Both the position numbers and the translations under genes were made by a program. From Coffea arabica (taxonomy: Eukaryota > Streptophyta > Magnoliopsida > Gentianales > Rubiaceae), in assembly GCF_036785885.1 (NCBI RefSeq), contig NC_092320.1, positions 11,409,557 through 11,473,556 of the forward strand: DNA of 64,000 nucleotides, written 5' to 3'. The stretch's first letter is position 1; every line of letters starts with the position of its first letter. Under the pieces are notes generated by a model. That model had not been told where the DNA came from. It made no database searches and saw only the letters and a list, made by a program, of their open reading frames with translations. This document shows positions 10,461-22,453 of the stretch, piece after piece.

Positions 10461-13379
10461 ATGGCCATCTTCTCCAAAATTGGAATCGTAGGGGCTGGAA
10501 TAAGCGGCATAGCTGCTGCCAAACAGCTCCGAAAATACGATCCAAGTATTGGAATACTTGCACTCTTATGCTACCCATTTTGGGGTGGTGGAACTCATCA
10601 AATTCAGCTCCAAGGTGGTGGAAATCAGGTTTGTTGGTAATCATGCCAATGATCCTGATGATCAGGTTAACTCTAACGGCTATGGAAATTTGCTCAATGG
10701 CCAGCCCGTCTGGGAGGTTGCTGTCCAGACTAGCGAATCTGACACAGTTGAGGTTGTTTTCCTTACACTGCTCACAAATCATCTTCATCAAACCACAGGA
10801 AAAAAAAGAAAAAACCTGATTTTTTTAAATTTAAATCTCACACTAACGTTTTATTTCATCATTCAGAATATAAGCTTCATCTGTTGATTCATCGTGATTT
10901 CTAAGGTTATTTTTGAAATTTTATAACTATATAGATCTGGTTATTTGGACTTCTAACAGGAAAATAACCAACTAGAGATCTTTTTCTTCTTCTTTTTTTT
11001 TGTGTGTGCCTCATTCTTTCATCTAGATGGCGTAAGTGATATTATTGCCACAGAACTGTTTAGTACCAATAATTGTACGTTTGAAAGAGATGCAGCACGA
11101 ACTGGAATATGTCTTGCTGGACCATTTTTTTTCCTCAAATTGTGATAAACAAGAAGGTTATATATTACGTACACTCTGTATAATATATTGGATCACCTGA
11201 TAAATCAAAAAAAAATTCCTGGGGAAGCATTACATAAAGAGCTTGCATGGCTACGGTTTCCAAAGGATGCTAAGGGCTTCTATTTCTCTTTATAAAGAAT
11301 GAAAAAAAAAAAAAACATTTTCGAAACTAATCCTACTATTGTCTGGTTAGTTCTAATCATTCTCTCTTGATCAGCTCTTTTTATTAACTTTATCAATGTA
11401 ATTACTTTCAGTGGTATGCCTTTGAATTGTTGGTGATTTGCACTGGGAAATACGGTGACGTCCCAATAATACCCCAGTTCCCACACAACAAGGGCCCTGA
11501 AGTGTTCAAAGGACAAGTCTTGCATTCCCTTGATTACTGCAAACTGGATGAAGAAAACTCCGTGCAATTACTCAAGGACAAAAAGGTTGTAGTAGTCGGG
11601 TACAAGAAATCAGCTATTGATTTAGCTGTCGAGTGCGCAAAAGCAAACCAAGGTATATTTACATTCCCCATTCCTAAAAGGAAGATAACATAACTACGCT
11701 CACGGATCATGATGCAAAATAAAGATGAACTAGTTTTATACATGAATAGAGGACCCTAACTCGACTATATTCTTCTCATGGTCATGGAACTTCTGTTGCG
11801 ATCCTAATCATGCTTGGGTTTTTGGGCATATTCAAGTAGTTAACACGTTTGAGCAAGATTTATCAATCTCCTATACTGCTAATGTTTTTCCACGTAGCTG
11901 AAAATTTTGGGGTTGAATCCATTTTCTTCAAGCTGGTGAGTAAAAAGAAGAGGGACATTTAGTTTAGTGGATATGATGGGAATCAACAATAAATAATAAT
12001 ATTGATGGAACTGGTTCCAAAGATAAAACCTTTATCCATAGGATTACAACGTACTTATTCCAAAAAAAAAAAAAAAAAAAAGAAAAATGAAAGAACGAGT
12101 ACACGTAATGTTTATATTTACTGTGGGAATAATTGGTTCTATATTACGTCTTGCACACTCTTTTTGAGTTTGGGACATACTATTGACAAAATCAGGTCAA
12201 CTTTGATCCCAAACAACATAATAAGTCACTCATTGCAAGAAAACTTTTACAAGTCATTGCTGGATATTGAAAATGCTAAATTTGGCGCTTTCTATCTTTT
12301 GACTTCTTCTAGGGCCTGACGGACAACCATGCACCATTGTGGTCAGGACGTTACATTGGACAATTCCACATTATTCTATCTGGGGTCTGCCATTTTACTT
12401 GTTCTATTCAACAAGGGCTTCTCAATTCCTCCATGAAAGACCAAACCAAGGGATTCTCAGGAACATCTTTTGCAAGCTATTGTCTCCAGTGGTAAGTCTT
12501 AAATTCTTTGTCTTCTTTCAAAGCTTATTGCCAGGATATTAATTAGTCAGTCTGATCCATAATGATTTCAACAGAGAAATGCAATGTCAAAGATAATCGA
12601 GTCTTATTTGGTTTGGAGGCTTCCACTGGAGAAATACGGATTGAAACCTGATCATCCGTTTGTGGAGGACTACGGATCCTGCCAAATGGCTATCTTGCCA
12701 GAGGAATTGTTTGAGGAGGCAGAGAAGGGGATGATTGATTTCAAAAAAGCATCAAAGTGGTGCTTTTGGGAGGGAGGAGTTGAATTTGATGACAATACCA
12801 AATTGGAGGCTGATGTTGTGCTTCTTGCTACCGGTTTTGATGGCAAACGAAAGCTACGAAACATCCTCCCTGAGCCTTTTCGCAGTCTGCTTGAAACTGA
12901 AGGCATGATGCCCTTATACAGGTATTGAACAAATGCCGCCACTGCGACTTCACAATCCACCATAGAGACCTTAATGCTTTGGGAAGTTGGCCACTACTGA
13001 TGGAAATTTATTTTACATTAATTGCAGGGGTACAATCCATCCACTGATTCCCAATATGGCATTTGTGGGTTATATTGAGAGCGTTTCAAACCTGCACACA
13101 GCTGAGATTCGTTGCAAATGGCTGTCTAGACTCGCAGACAATTATTTCAAGCTTCCAAGCGTGGGACAGATGCTTGAACAAACACAGAAAGAGATGGGGA
13201 TCATGAGGAAGACCACCAGATTTTACAAGAGAAGTTGCATTTCCACTTTCAGCATCAACCACACAGATGAGATCTGTGAAGAGATGGGATGGAAATCATG
13301 GAGGAAAAACAATTGGCTCGCTGAGGCATTCAGCCCTTATTGCAGCCAAGATTATCAAGAGCAAAAGCACATCGACTAA
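10461..13379 (+). pseudogene. FMO1: FMO1-like flavin-containing monooxygenase, deleted and frameshifted in exon 1
   Basis: Flavin monooxygenases use FAD and NADPH to oxygenate soft nucleophiles. The FMO1 branch makes N-hydroxypipecolic acid in systemic immunity. Readable exons are 10461-10752, 11412-11652, 12313-12491, 12575-12921 and 13028-13379, all with GT-AG borders. The start has the dinucleotide-binding GIVGAGISGIAAAKQL, followed by KYDP. About 50 residues normally found next, including the GGVW part, are then absent, and the family resumes at EYLHSYATHF in another frame. Translation straight from the ATG stops about 60 codons in, near 10640. The remaining motifs are intact: CTGKYGDVP, FKGQVLHSLDY (FMO signature), GYKKSAIDLA (NADPH side), LATGFDG, GTIHPLIPNMAFVGY, and the C-terminal SPYCSQDY. 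An AATAAA overlaps the region just after the stop. Recent loss is inferred because the downstream exons have no further breaks. An assembly error in exon 1 is the alternative. Confidence 0.85.
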
Positions 13380-13952
13380 TAAATAAGATCTGGACGGTCC
13401 TAGACATATGGCAACTCTATTTATTGTTTTATTAGTTCCTTTTACCACATAATAAAGATTGCGAGGAGTCTAGGAGTACTATAAACCTGACCATAAGAGT
13501 CAAGAAGGTTGATTTTAAATGTATCAGTATACAAATGAAGCTTATTAAAAATGAGAATAACTTATTTCTATCTGCGATCTTGTAAGGACAATCAACGTTG
13601 CATCATTCTCTGCTTCAAAGGCAATGAGATCAATTACTTTTCTGTATGCAAATTAAGGAAAGATGACAGTTTGACAGGTACCAAACATTCTAAAATAGCA
13701 GATAGTTGCAATAAATTGAAAATCGCTATAATTCAATGGCTATAACATAGAGCAACCAAGCAATGCGCATCAGCAAAGTTCTCAATCACTTGCATATGAA
13801 GTTAAATTCAAGTTTGTCTACAGATGTAATACAGATGTAATACAGAATTTCCTTTACAAAATCAAATTCCCAGAAGAATGGCATTCATACATAACCACGT
13901 TCCTTTGCAGGGAAAGAACAAAAGAGGCATAAATTTCAAAATTCTGAAATGC

Positions 13953-15796
13953 TCAGGCACTTTGAAGAAACTTCAAGGTCTCATCGATGTGCTTTTCAGG
14001 CTGGAATTGGTTATTGTAAATGAGTTGAACCACTCCATTCTTGTCAAGAACATAAGTTTGTCTACCAGGCAATGTACCAAACAGGTCAGCTGGAACTCCC
14101 CAATCTTTCCTGACCTTATTACCCTCATCGCTTAGAAGGGTAAATGGAAGCCTGTATTTCTTGGCAAAGGCCTAATTGAGCAGATACAGTTCTCATAAAG
14201 ACAAGAAAATGGATATATCCCCAAGCTTGTATGACAATAGGTCAACAAATTCAATGTTGAGAACAAAAACTCATAACAGCAATCTTGTGTAACGTCTATG
14301 CAGGCAATTTTAGAAAGTTTCGGACATAACAAGATGAAATTGGAAAGAGAATAGTGAAACACGCTAGTAGCAAACAAAGACATGAAAAAATTTGGAATTT
14401 TCATGACTTTTGAAGATCTCCTAAATGTGATGCATAATAATTTAAATGATATAATTTAAATGATCTTTATCTGGTTAGAATAGTTTCTTTCTGAGTATAT
14501 TAGACATTACCCTATTTTTTCGAACAAAAAATAAGGTTCACAACCAACTGGAAACGTCTTTGATACCTTGTGTGATGACGGGTCATCTCCACTAATTCCT
14601 ATAACCTCAGCTCCTGCTTTCTTGAATTTTTCATACGAGTCTCTGAAGGCACAGGCCTGCAGCAGCATGAGCAAAATATAGTTTAAGAGTCATGGTTAAT
14701 CTTGTATGGCCAATCTAACTATTTTTATGGCAACTTATGCGCCCCAAGGCATCCCTCCTGTTTACAGATCTGTACAACTTGGAAGTTTCAACAGAGAAGG
14801 GAAAAGAACATCTCAACAAGGAATAGATGCTCTTCTAAGTCCCGAGCAAATTCATTAGTTTTGTTTCAGGCCTCCAGTGGATTAATATCTGACCAGAATG
14901 GGCAATTACACAAGGATTGTACCAAACTATGACGGCGCTACTAGGGTAACTTCATTAACTTCATGGTAATTGTTAGGTCTGCCACATTTCGGAACAAGTA
15001 CACCTCTCATTCGTCTAATGCACATCTCCAATTTCCAATTAGGCATGAAACGTTGAGCAGCTTCAAAAGGAGAAAAACCAAAACAAAACTAGGTATCATC
15101 ACAAGAATATCCTAATTATCCTAATGGCATGTCTTTGTTCCTAACAACTAATCAAACTTAGTACTGGAAAAATGTTAAAAATAATTTGCAGCAATGTCAA
15201 ATAGCTGACATTAAGTGTGGAGAATCTTCAATTCTAATACAAGCGATACTCGGCTTAAAATTGAAAATTGTACTAAAACTTTCAACAACGTAATTCGCGT
15301 AGCTCAATTGTGCAATCAGTAAAAAATTGATGCACGAATATTTCTCGTAAGAAATGATAATGTGTATTATTACCTGCTTAGTGCAACCAGGGGTCTCATC
15401 AGCAGGGTAGAAATAAACAACGACAGGCTTTCCCTTGAACTTGGATAAGCTCACAGTCTTACCGTCTTGATCTTTCAATGAAAATGATGGAGCCACTGAC
15501 CCCTTTGACACCTTTAAGAAAGTTAAAGCAGTAGCAATTACAAATTATCCCACATTTAAAAAAAAATGCAGCAATGAGATACGGAAAGTGTAATGTACCT
15601 TAGCAAGAATGGAGCTTTTCTTAAAAGAAGAAGGGACTGCAAAATTGGATGAATGGGAGAGCTTGACCCCACAAAACTGGGACTGGAATGATTTGGGAAG
15701 ATTAGGAAGCTTTTGAGACAAAAGGGTTTTAGGCGTTTGAGCATGTAGTAAAGAAGGAAGACTGTGTTTCGCAGTTGGTAGGGGGATTGAAGCCAT
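13953..15796 (-). CDS. PRXQ: peroxiredoxin Q, chloroplastic
   Basis: A thiol peroxidase of the thylakoid lumen/stroma that reduces H2O2 and organic hydroperoxides with thioredoxin as donor. Exons on the minus strand are 15599-15796, 15374-15511, 14567-14656 and 13953-14171, all with consensus splice sites and continuous frame. They give 214 aa, the usual length for this family. Residues 1 to about 65 are Ser/Pro/Lys-rich with almost no acidic residues, as in a transit peptide. The mature part begins near [26 protein letters not shown] carries the peroxidatic Cys109 and the resolving Cys114 five residues later, the atypical 2-Cys arrangement diagnostic of PrxQ. Later blocks are [29 protein letters not shown] and [13 protein letters not shown]. 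It is convergent with the FMO locus, with about 570 bp between the stop codons. No defect was seen. Confidence 0.96.
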
Positions 15797-17015
15797 CTCT
15801 CCAAAATGGAACTATCGGGAAAAGGGATTAATTTGGTTTCGTGATTAAACTCAAAATGCAAGAGTCGCTTTTGTTTTGAGAAAGCCGAACAGATAAGGGG
15901 GAAGTGATTGAGAACTGGAACCTATGGCAGTTGATAATGTGCTTTGGCTGCTGAGTGGGTTGGTTTTTTGCGTGGAGGATTGCTGACCTCAACGTACGAT
16001 CAACAATACAGTCGAAACCAGCAAACCAGGACGGCATCTAGTTTTGGGTTAATTTCATTTTGGTCCTCTGAAATGGTCTAAAACCTTAATTTGATCTCTC
16101 AAATTGAGAAATGTCTCAATTTATAATCGCGGAAGCTTCGTTAAATCTAAGAGTTCAATTTTCTTTTAGGACAGCTTTTCCAATTTCGAAGACCAAAGCA
16201 TAAAATTTAAGTTACTCAAGGTTTTTGCATTTTAGACAAAAATTCTTTGATTAGCAAGAAAACGCAAAGTAAAAAAAAAATTTTTGAACAAAGAGTTTAC
16301 ATGTTGTTCAGAAAAAAATGGAAAAAAAAATACAAGGAATGAGAATATTTTCTTCTAATTGTTCCTTTACAACTACTACATATGTGAGAAAGAGAGCGAA
16401 GAGATCCGATTCAATGATTTTAAAGTTTTTAATTAATTTAATAGTAAATTACTTGGATAAAATTAATATATGAAAAAAGAAAATAAACATTTAAAGAAAA
16501 ACGATCGATTTTGACCATTTCGACCGGTTCTTGATTGAATTTGACCAATTTCATTTGACTTTTTGGGTTAAATATAGAATCGAACTGTAGTTATATCCGG
16601 TTCACGATTTAATTGCAGTTCAGGCAGAAAATGATACAGTAGATCTTTCTATGACGACTATTTGCAAGAAACTGGCTATTTCACGTTTGAGAAGCAAAAC
16701 ATGTAGGCGTTACCGTTGCAAGGTACCAATAACTCCGGAGTTAAGGACAGACCGTTAAAACTACGAGGTAGGAGTTTGCTGACAACTTCAGCCTCCCACG
16801 TCCCATAAATTCTTTGCTCTCATCTTTCGTTTGCACTCTTTTTCGAGAATTAATCCCTAATGGTTCTAAATTTCATCACAAGAAAATATTGATTGGGATA
16901 AAAGAATAATAGCCAATAATAGAGAAATTCAAGACTAACAATCCTGCTGAAAACATCCGAAATGGTGAGCATCACGCGAGAGAGCAAATTGGAAAACATC
17001 TTCTTGTAATATGTG
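15797..17015. other. upstream region of PrxQ and intergenic DNA
   Basis: This stretch contains the 5' flank of PRXQ on the minus strand and then AT-rich DNA. No further gene, RNA gene or clear repeat was recognised before the TRIM element. Confidence 0.5.
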
Positions 17016-17020
17016 GAAAT

Positions 17021-17655
17021 TGTTGGGATATCAAGTGTGAATCAATATCCCACATCGGAAAGAGATGAGTAGAATGAGGAACATACAAGTGGGAATAATC
17101 CATAGACCTAATGCCTTAAGGTTTTGGGTTGGATGTGGTGTCATACCCATGGTTGTGGTTCCTATTCTCGCTCATGGTTAAATTCTCCCAAAGTTTGGCT
17201 CTTTCAGAGCCCAACAAGTGGCATTAGAGCCGATGGTTCGGTTGGGCATTGACTCCAGGATAAAAAGTCAATGGGAGTGATAAGGCGTGGTTTGGATAAG
17301 AGCGGGGAAAAAAAAAGAATCATGTAGACCTGCAGTGAGGCAAGGGCATGTGGGCTCTTGAGCAAGAATCATACACTCCAGATTGAAGTGGGCTTGATGG
17401 AGTGGATGGACTAGGGAGAGAGGTCCGATGTGGAAGAGATTCATAATTGAGGGGGAGATTGTTGGGATATCAAGTGTGAATCAATATCCCACATCGGAAA
17501 GAGATGAGTAGAATGAGGAACATATAAGTGGCAATGATCCATAGACCCAATATCTTAAGGTTTTGGGTTGGATATGGTGTCAAACCCATGGTTGTGATTC
17601 CCATTCTAACTCATGGTTAAATTCTCCCAGAGTTTGGCTCTCGCAGAGCCCAACA
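17021..17655 (+). mobile_element. complete TRIM (terminal-repeat retrotransposon in miniature)
   Basis: Two direct repeats of 196 bp each (17021-17216 and 17460-17655) begin TGTTGGGATATC and end GAGCCCAACA, so both have the TG...CA ends of LTRs. A primer-binding-like site, TGGCATTAGAGC (17219-17230), follows the first LTR and matches the initiator-Met tRNA complement TGGTATCAGAGC at 10 of 12 bases. A purine tract (GAGGGGGAGA) precedes the second LTR. Five-bp target duplications GAAAT flank the element (17016-17020 and 17656-17660). The 243-bp interior codes for nothing, so it moved with proteins supplied in trans. The LTRs differ at about 15 positions by eye, so the insertion is not recent. 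Confidence 0.95.
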
Positions 17656-17660
17656 GAAAT

Positions 17661-18771
17661 CCCTTACACGGACTACCCATGATGTCAATGATTACATGCG
17701 AACACTTTGAGTTCACCAACCAAATCTCTATATATATATATGTGTGTGTGTGTGTTATGTAATTCAAATTTGACGACCTCCAGCACAAAGTCTCTAAGAC
17801 AAAAAAAAAAAAATAATAGACAAGACGGAAGGTAAAAGTGCTCCCGTTGTCCCCAACCATCATCCCCTGCCTACAAAAAAAAAAAAAAAAAAAAAGAGAA
17901 AAATGGGCCAAAAAAAGAAGAAAATAAAAGAAGGAAAAAAAGAAACAACAAAGGAAATGGCTGGTGCCGAGCTAAATGTAGGGTGTCAATTGGGTTTTGG
18001 ATTTTGGACTCAAATCAAAATGCTCAAATTCAGCCACACTATTATATGAATTTTGGGTTCAAATCGATCTTGGCCATACTTATAATTAAATACATATTTA
18101 TATGTAATATATATTTTATAATTATGAATTACTATAAATGTATATATAAATTATTAAAATTTTGCGTCATAATATATATAATTGTAAATTATAGATATTA
18201 TTATATATTGTATATATAATTATATTCATATATAGGTTGGGTCTTAATTGGGTCGGAGCTCGATATGATCCAATTTTGGCTCACATTTAATTGAGACTGG
18301 TCTAAATTCTGCTCGATCTAATTCAAATTTAGGTTCAATAAACTTGTTTTGGATCAAACGAATTGGATTTAGACTGATCCAACTGCATTAATAACTTTAA
18401 TTGAATGTATTCAAAGCAAGGCGGGGTTGACCTCCTCATTCAAATTCCATTTTTTTTTTCTTAATGTCTTTCGTAACTCCATCAAACTTCCCCCCACCAC
18501 TCTCTCCCCCCTCCCAAAAAAAAAAAAAAAAAAAAAAATCCTAAGACCTGCAGAGAGAGGTCTATAAGTGTGAGGGACACAAAAACTCATTTAAAAGAAT
18601 GTAAGGGGGTATTGTGCAATCCAACCCCCCCCCCCCCCCCCCCCCCGGCCCCAACAAAAATCAAACCAAAAGATATCCTGACCGGAAAACCCTATAACCC
18701 AAGTCCCGCCACAATGGGAAGAAGCGAACGAAATTGAGAAAGAACTTGGCAGATAGTTGACCAAAATCGGG
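17661..18771. other. AT-rich intergenic DNA with homopolymers; possible degenerate hAT-like element
   Basis: About 17975-18400 has a structure like the hAT-type element at 46398-47301: a TAGGGTGTCAATTGGG-type start, a GC-poor TATATA centre and Gly/Asn-codon-like GGGTTGGG/GACTCAAAT arms. A right end with a convincing duplication was not found. A(24)-class and C(20)-class tracts lie at about 18516-18538 and 18626-18646, just before the next gene. Confidence 0.4.
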
Positions 18772-20121
18772 ATGGAGGGGTTCCAGAAATCTGTTCGTAC
18801 CGCCATGTCTCAATCAAAAGACAGCTCAGACGACCTCGCCACCGCTCTTTCTTCCACCTTCGAGAAAGCTAAAGCCTCCTTCAACAACTTCTCTGCTGCT
18901 GCCACTACTGCCACTCCGTCCAATTCCATCCTAGCTGATCCCCCTCAGCTCTTGCTCACCAGACAGTCCGGGTACGCCAATTACCCTCGAACCCTTCTTT
19001 CTTTTTTCCATTTTCCATTCATTTTCTGATTTTTTTAATTATAATGTCATGTATTGTTTTCGCCACCAGTCTCTTACCTCGCTAGAAGCAAATTTATATC
19101 CAAATCCAAACGATTAAGAGATATAACGATTATAACATATTTTCACCGAGCGATAACCCATTTATTAGTAAGATACACAATAGCAATCTAAAGCATAAAA
19201 GCCAACGCATTTGCGTTTCAAATAATTTTTGTATGACAAACAATACTCTAGACCGTTTTTGAGAAGTACATTTGGATTTGGGTCCTTTTTCTGCGAAATG
19301 ATTTTTTCTGATAAGTTATTCAATTACCTTTTTATGCGTCACAGGCATGTTTATCTAAAAATTACTGCATTAATAGTTTCTTAGAAACTCTGTACAAGAT
19401 ATTGTGCATGCAACTTACCCTTTCGGATGCCTATATGATATAGGGGATTTTCCACAAGTGATGTATGTTATACTGTTATGTTGGGTCTAATTTAGAATGC
19501 TTCGGGGGCTATTTGCAGATTGTTGCATTTCTACATAATAGATGAAGACGGTCTCCTGGGATTCAATTGTCCACTTCTTTACTTGCATTGGTCGACCATT
19601 ACCTCCAACTACTGATTAGTATTTCGTGTCATGCACTCCATTCCTCTGTCTAGTGCAAGAGAAGTGGGCATGGTTGTGGGTGTGGGTTTTGTGGGGAAAA
19701 TGCCATGGATTTAGTAGTGCTCTTAGGGGTTTTTGACTTTGATGCTGTTATTAGCCAGTGTTCAGGTCAAAGAAACTCATCCACCCTGAATACATGTGAT
19801 GATGTGTTTGTCTAATGAAATCAAGTGCCAATTAAAAGTCTTTCCCACAGAAATCTCTAATTAAAGATAAGATGCGCATCTTATATGACTATGTGACTGT
19901 CAAACCTTTATAATTTTATTGATTTTTTTTCATTCATGATTAGTTTTTGACGGAGCTCTTTCGACCTGCTTATCTCTTGATGCAGAAAGGTAGTGTCACT
20001 GTTGACTTGCTCAAAGCTTTGTGCCGTTTTCTTTGTTGCTGGAGTATTTGTTGGCTACACCCTCAAGCGGCGTGTCCGGCGCTGGGCATCCAAACTTCTT
20101 AGGGGGTTGAAAGATGAATGA
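18772..20121 (+). CDS. small single-span membrane protein, function unknown
   Basis: There are two exons, 18772-18971 and 19986-20121. The donor GTACGC and the acceptor after TTGATGCAG join within a Gly codon. The product is 111 aa. The ATG at 18772 (MEGFQKSVRTAMSQSK) is the first in frame. Residues 1-65 are hydrophilic, rich in Ser/Thr/Ala, with an amphipathic SSTFEKAKASFNNF segment. Residues about 78-93 (LCAVFFVAGVFVGYTL) form one membrane span. It is followed at once by a strongly basic tail, KRRVRRWASKLLRG, ending KDE. This resembles a tail-anchored or single-span organelle-envelope protein with the N-terminus in the cytosol. The basic flank suggests the orientation but not the membrane. 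I do not recognise a named family. It is convergent with RBOHE, about 0.95 kb from that stop codon. Confidence 0.75.
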
Positions 20122-21076
20122 ATCCATAGTGCATAATGACAAGAATTTTGAGCTTACCATTGCTACATATGGCACAAGATTGTAGTTACTAACAAAGGGC
20201 AATTGAGGTACAAGAAGTTTTGCATATTCCACAAAGAATGAAGCTGTTGGGGCTATTGGATTTTCTCCCTTGATAGAAGTTACATGTTTACTTTTACATA
20301 CCTTTGCCCATGCTCTGTTACTAATATGAGTTGGCCGTACAAAATTCCAAGTGACTCAAGAGTCTGTTTTTCTGTACTTCTATATATTAAAAAATTTTCA
20401 CATAATGGTTCATTTATTCTGCAGACCTCAGCGTGCTCAACTTTGTAATATTTCGTCTTCCAATGCTTTATCAACTCTTTTGTTTAAATAGTAGCTTTGT
20501 ACCTTTGTTATCACATAAGGTGTAGTGCTTTATAAACATGTGAAGAGGATTTTGCCAGATATCATCTTTAAATTGATCCTGCAGCCTTCTTGTTTAAGCA
20601 AGGGTTTTTGGAGTACATGAAAAAAGAAATTAAGGAGGAGAAGGGAATGAAAACCTGCTCCACATTAATTTTAAGCACTTGCTGTGGAGGCAACTCAGGA
20701 TCCCATCTTAGGTGAGTTCCTGTCAATTTCTTATTTTGTAAGTTGATGATGTTTGTCTGACCAGGTGAAAATTACTTCTCTATCAAAAATCTATTTCCTC
20801 TTCTTGTATTTGTAAATGAAAGAGGAGATTATCTCTGAAATATGGCTTGTCAGATAGCAATTGATATCAAGAGATATGCCATCCATTATTCAAGTACACA
20901 GAAGCATCAAAATTTTCTTCTTCCTTCTGGAAACTCTAAGAAAATTTGACTACTCTAACTGTATGCTGTGTATTTACATTTTTCCATGTAATTTGTATAA
21001 TACTCCGTCTTGTTTAATTTGTATAATTACAGAAAGGGTAAAACTTCTTCATGTGCTTGACTGAACTTTCTCTGCT
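20122..21076. other. intergenic between two convergent genes
   Basis: Contains the 3' flanks of the small membrane protein gene (+) and RBOHE (-). No additional gene or repeat was recognised. Confidence 0.5.
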
Positions 21077-22417
21077 TCAAAAATACTCCTTGTGGAACTC
21101 AAACCGTGTCGATGTCTTGTAAGTTAACTCATGTGATAGATTTTTCAGCTCCTTGGCCAGGACAGGCATCCCACAGTAGAACACTCCTGCAAAGTGATAC
21201 GGCCTTTTTCTTCAGCAAATATGATATGCTTACTTCATAATATTAGTTGCAAAAAACCTCTCATGGTATGTCCATAAATAATCTTTCAATCCCATCTTGC
21301 TCTTAAATGAGGAAGTATATCTGGCATTTTAGGTTTACCACCTAGTATAGGTTATTGTATGCAGCTGGTGGTTGAATTATATAGGACTAACTTCAAGAAA
21401 CACATGGTGTGTTCCTAGATCTCTATAAATTTGTTTAAAAACAATAATAGATATTCCAACATTCGTAAACTTTTCTTTAGGATTAAATGTTATCTCTTTC
21501 AGTCATTGCTCTAAGTTCCTGGTTTTTGGAAATATTTTGAGGATATTATCTGGTTATTGTTGCAATGACCTACTGAAGTGTAGCTTAGCCATTTGATGGT
21601 ATTGAAAGGGAACGACTGTTTTTGTCAACCTATGATCCTGATCAGCATGCAGCTTGTAAATGATGACAGAATGCATATAAGTTGTTAGTTCTGGATTTCT
21701 TAGTTTCTTTACCTACTGTAGAATATGGATGCTTCATGGCTATTCTTTTGAACACTTCTCTCCAATTTGGTCGTGCAAAATGTGTCCTTACCTGCAAAAA
21801 TTTTGGAACAAATTTCTTCAGTTTTGGAACTAAATTGTGTTAAACACTGATGTGCCTTCTACCGTAACTAGATGCTATTGCTTGAAAAGACCTTGGTTAC
21901 ATTAGGTTGCTTATGTAATACTAGTATAGTATCTGTGTCGTACTTTGGTGCCAGAGAGGATGTCCACCCCATGTTTGGCATGGTTAAGTGCTTGGATCAT
22001 GGTGATGAGAGTTGACCTCGCGTCACCCTCTTCATAAACACTGGTAAGATAATTATGCATCTCAATCTGTCCCTGTTTCAGCATAAGAGTCAGCAAGTCT
22101 ATCAGGATTTTAATTATAATATGTGAAATTATAACTGCATTCACAGATTTCCTTTTAGAATTAGATCTGCTTTACTTTATGATCCATCTCTGCAACTTCA
22201 TGCATTACTCCTTTAAACCACTCGAAGGATCCAGGCTCCCTTGTAACCCAATAGAAGTGTGCACTTTTAGCTCTCTGTGGTTTCTTCTTTACGCTTGATG
22301 TTGTGCTGGAAGAGCCAATACTAGTCATACTCTCATCTGAAGTGCTGGTTTCTGTTGTTGAATCCTATCCAGAGTGAGAGAATAGATACCATAAGTTTTA
22401 GGAATTCATCATCATTG

Positions 22418-22453
<36 letters not shown>

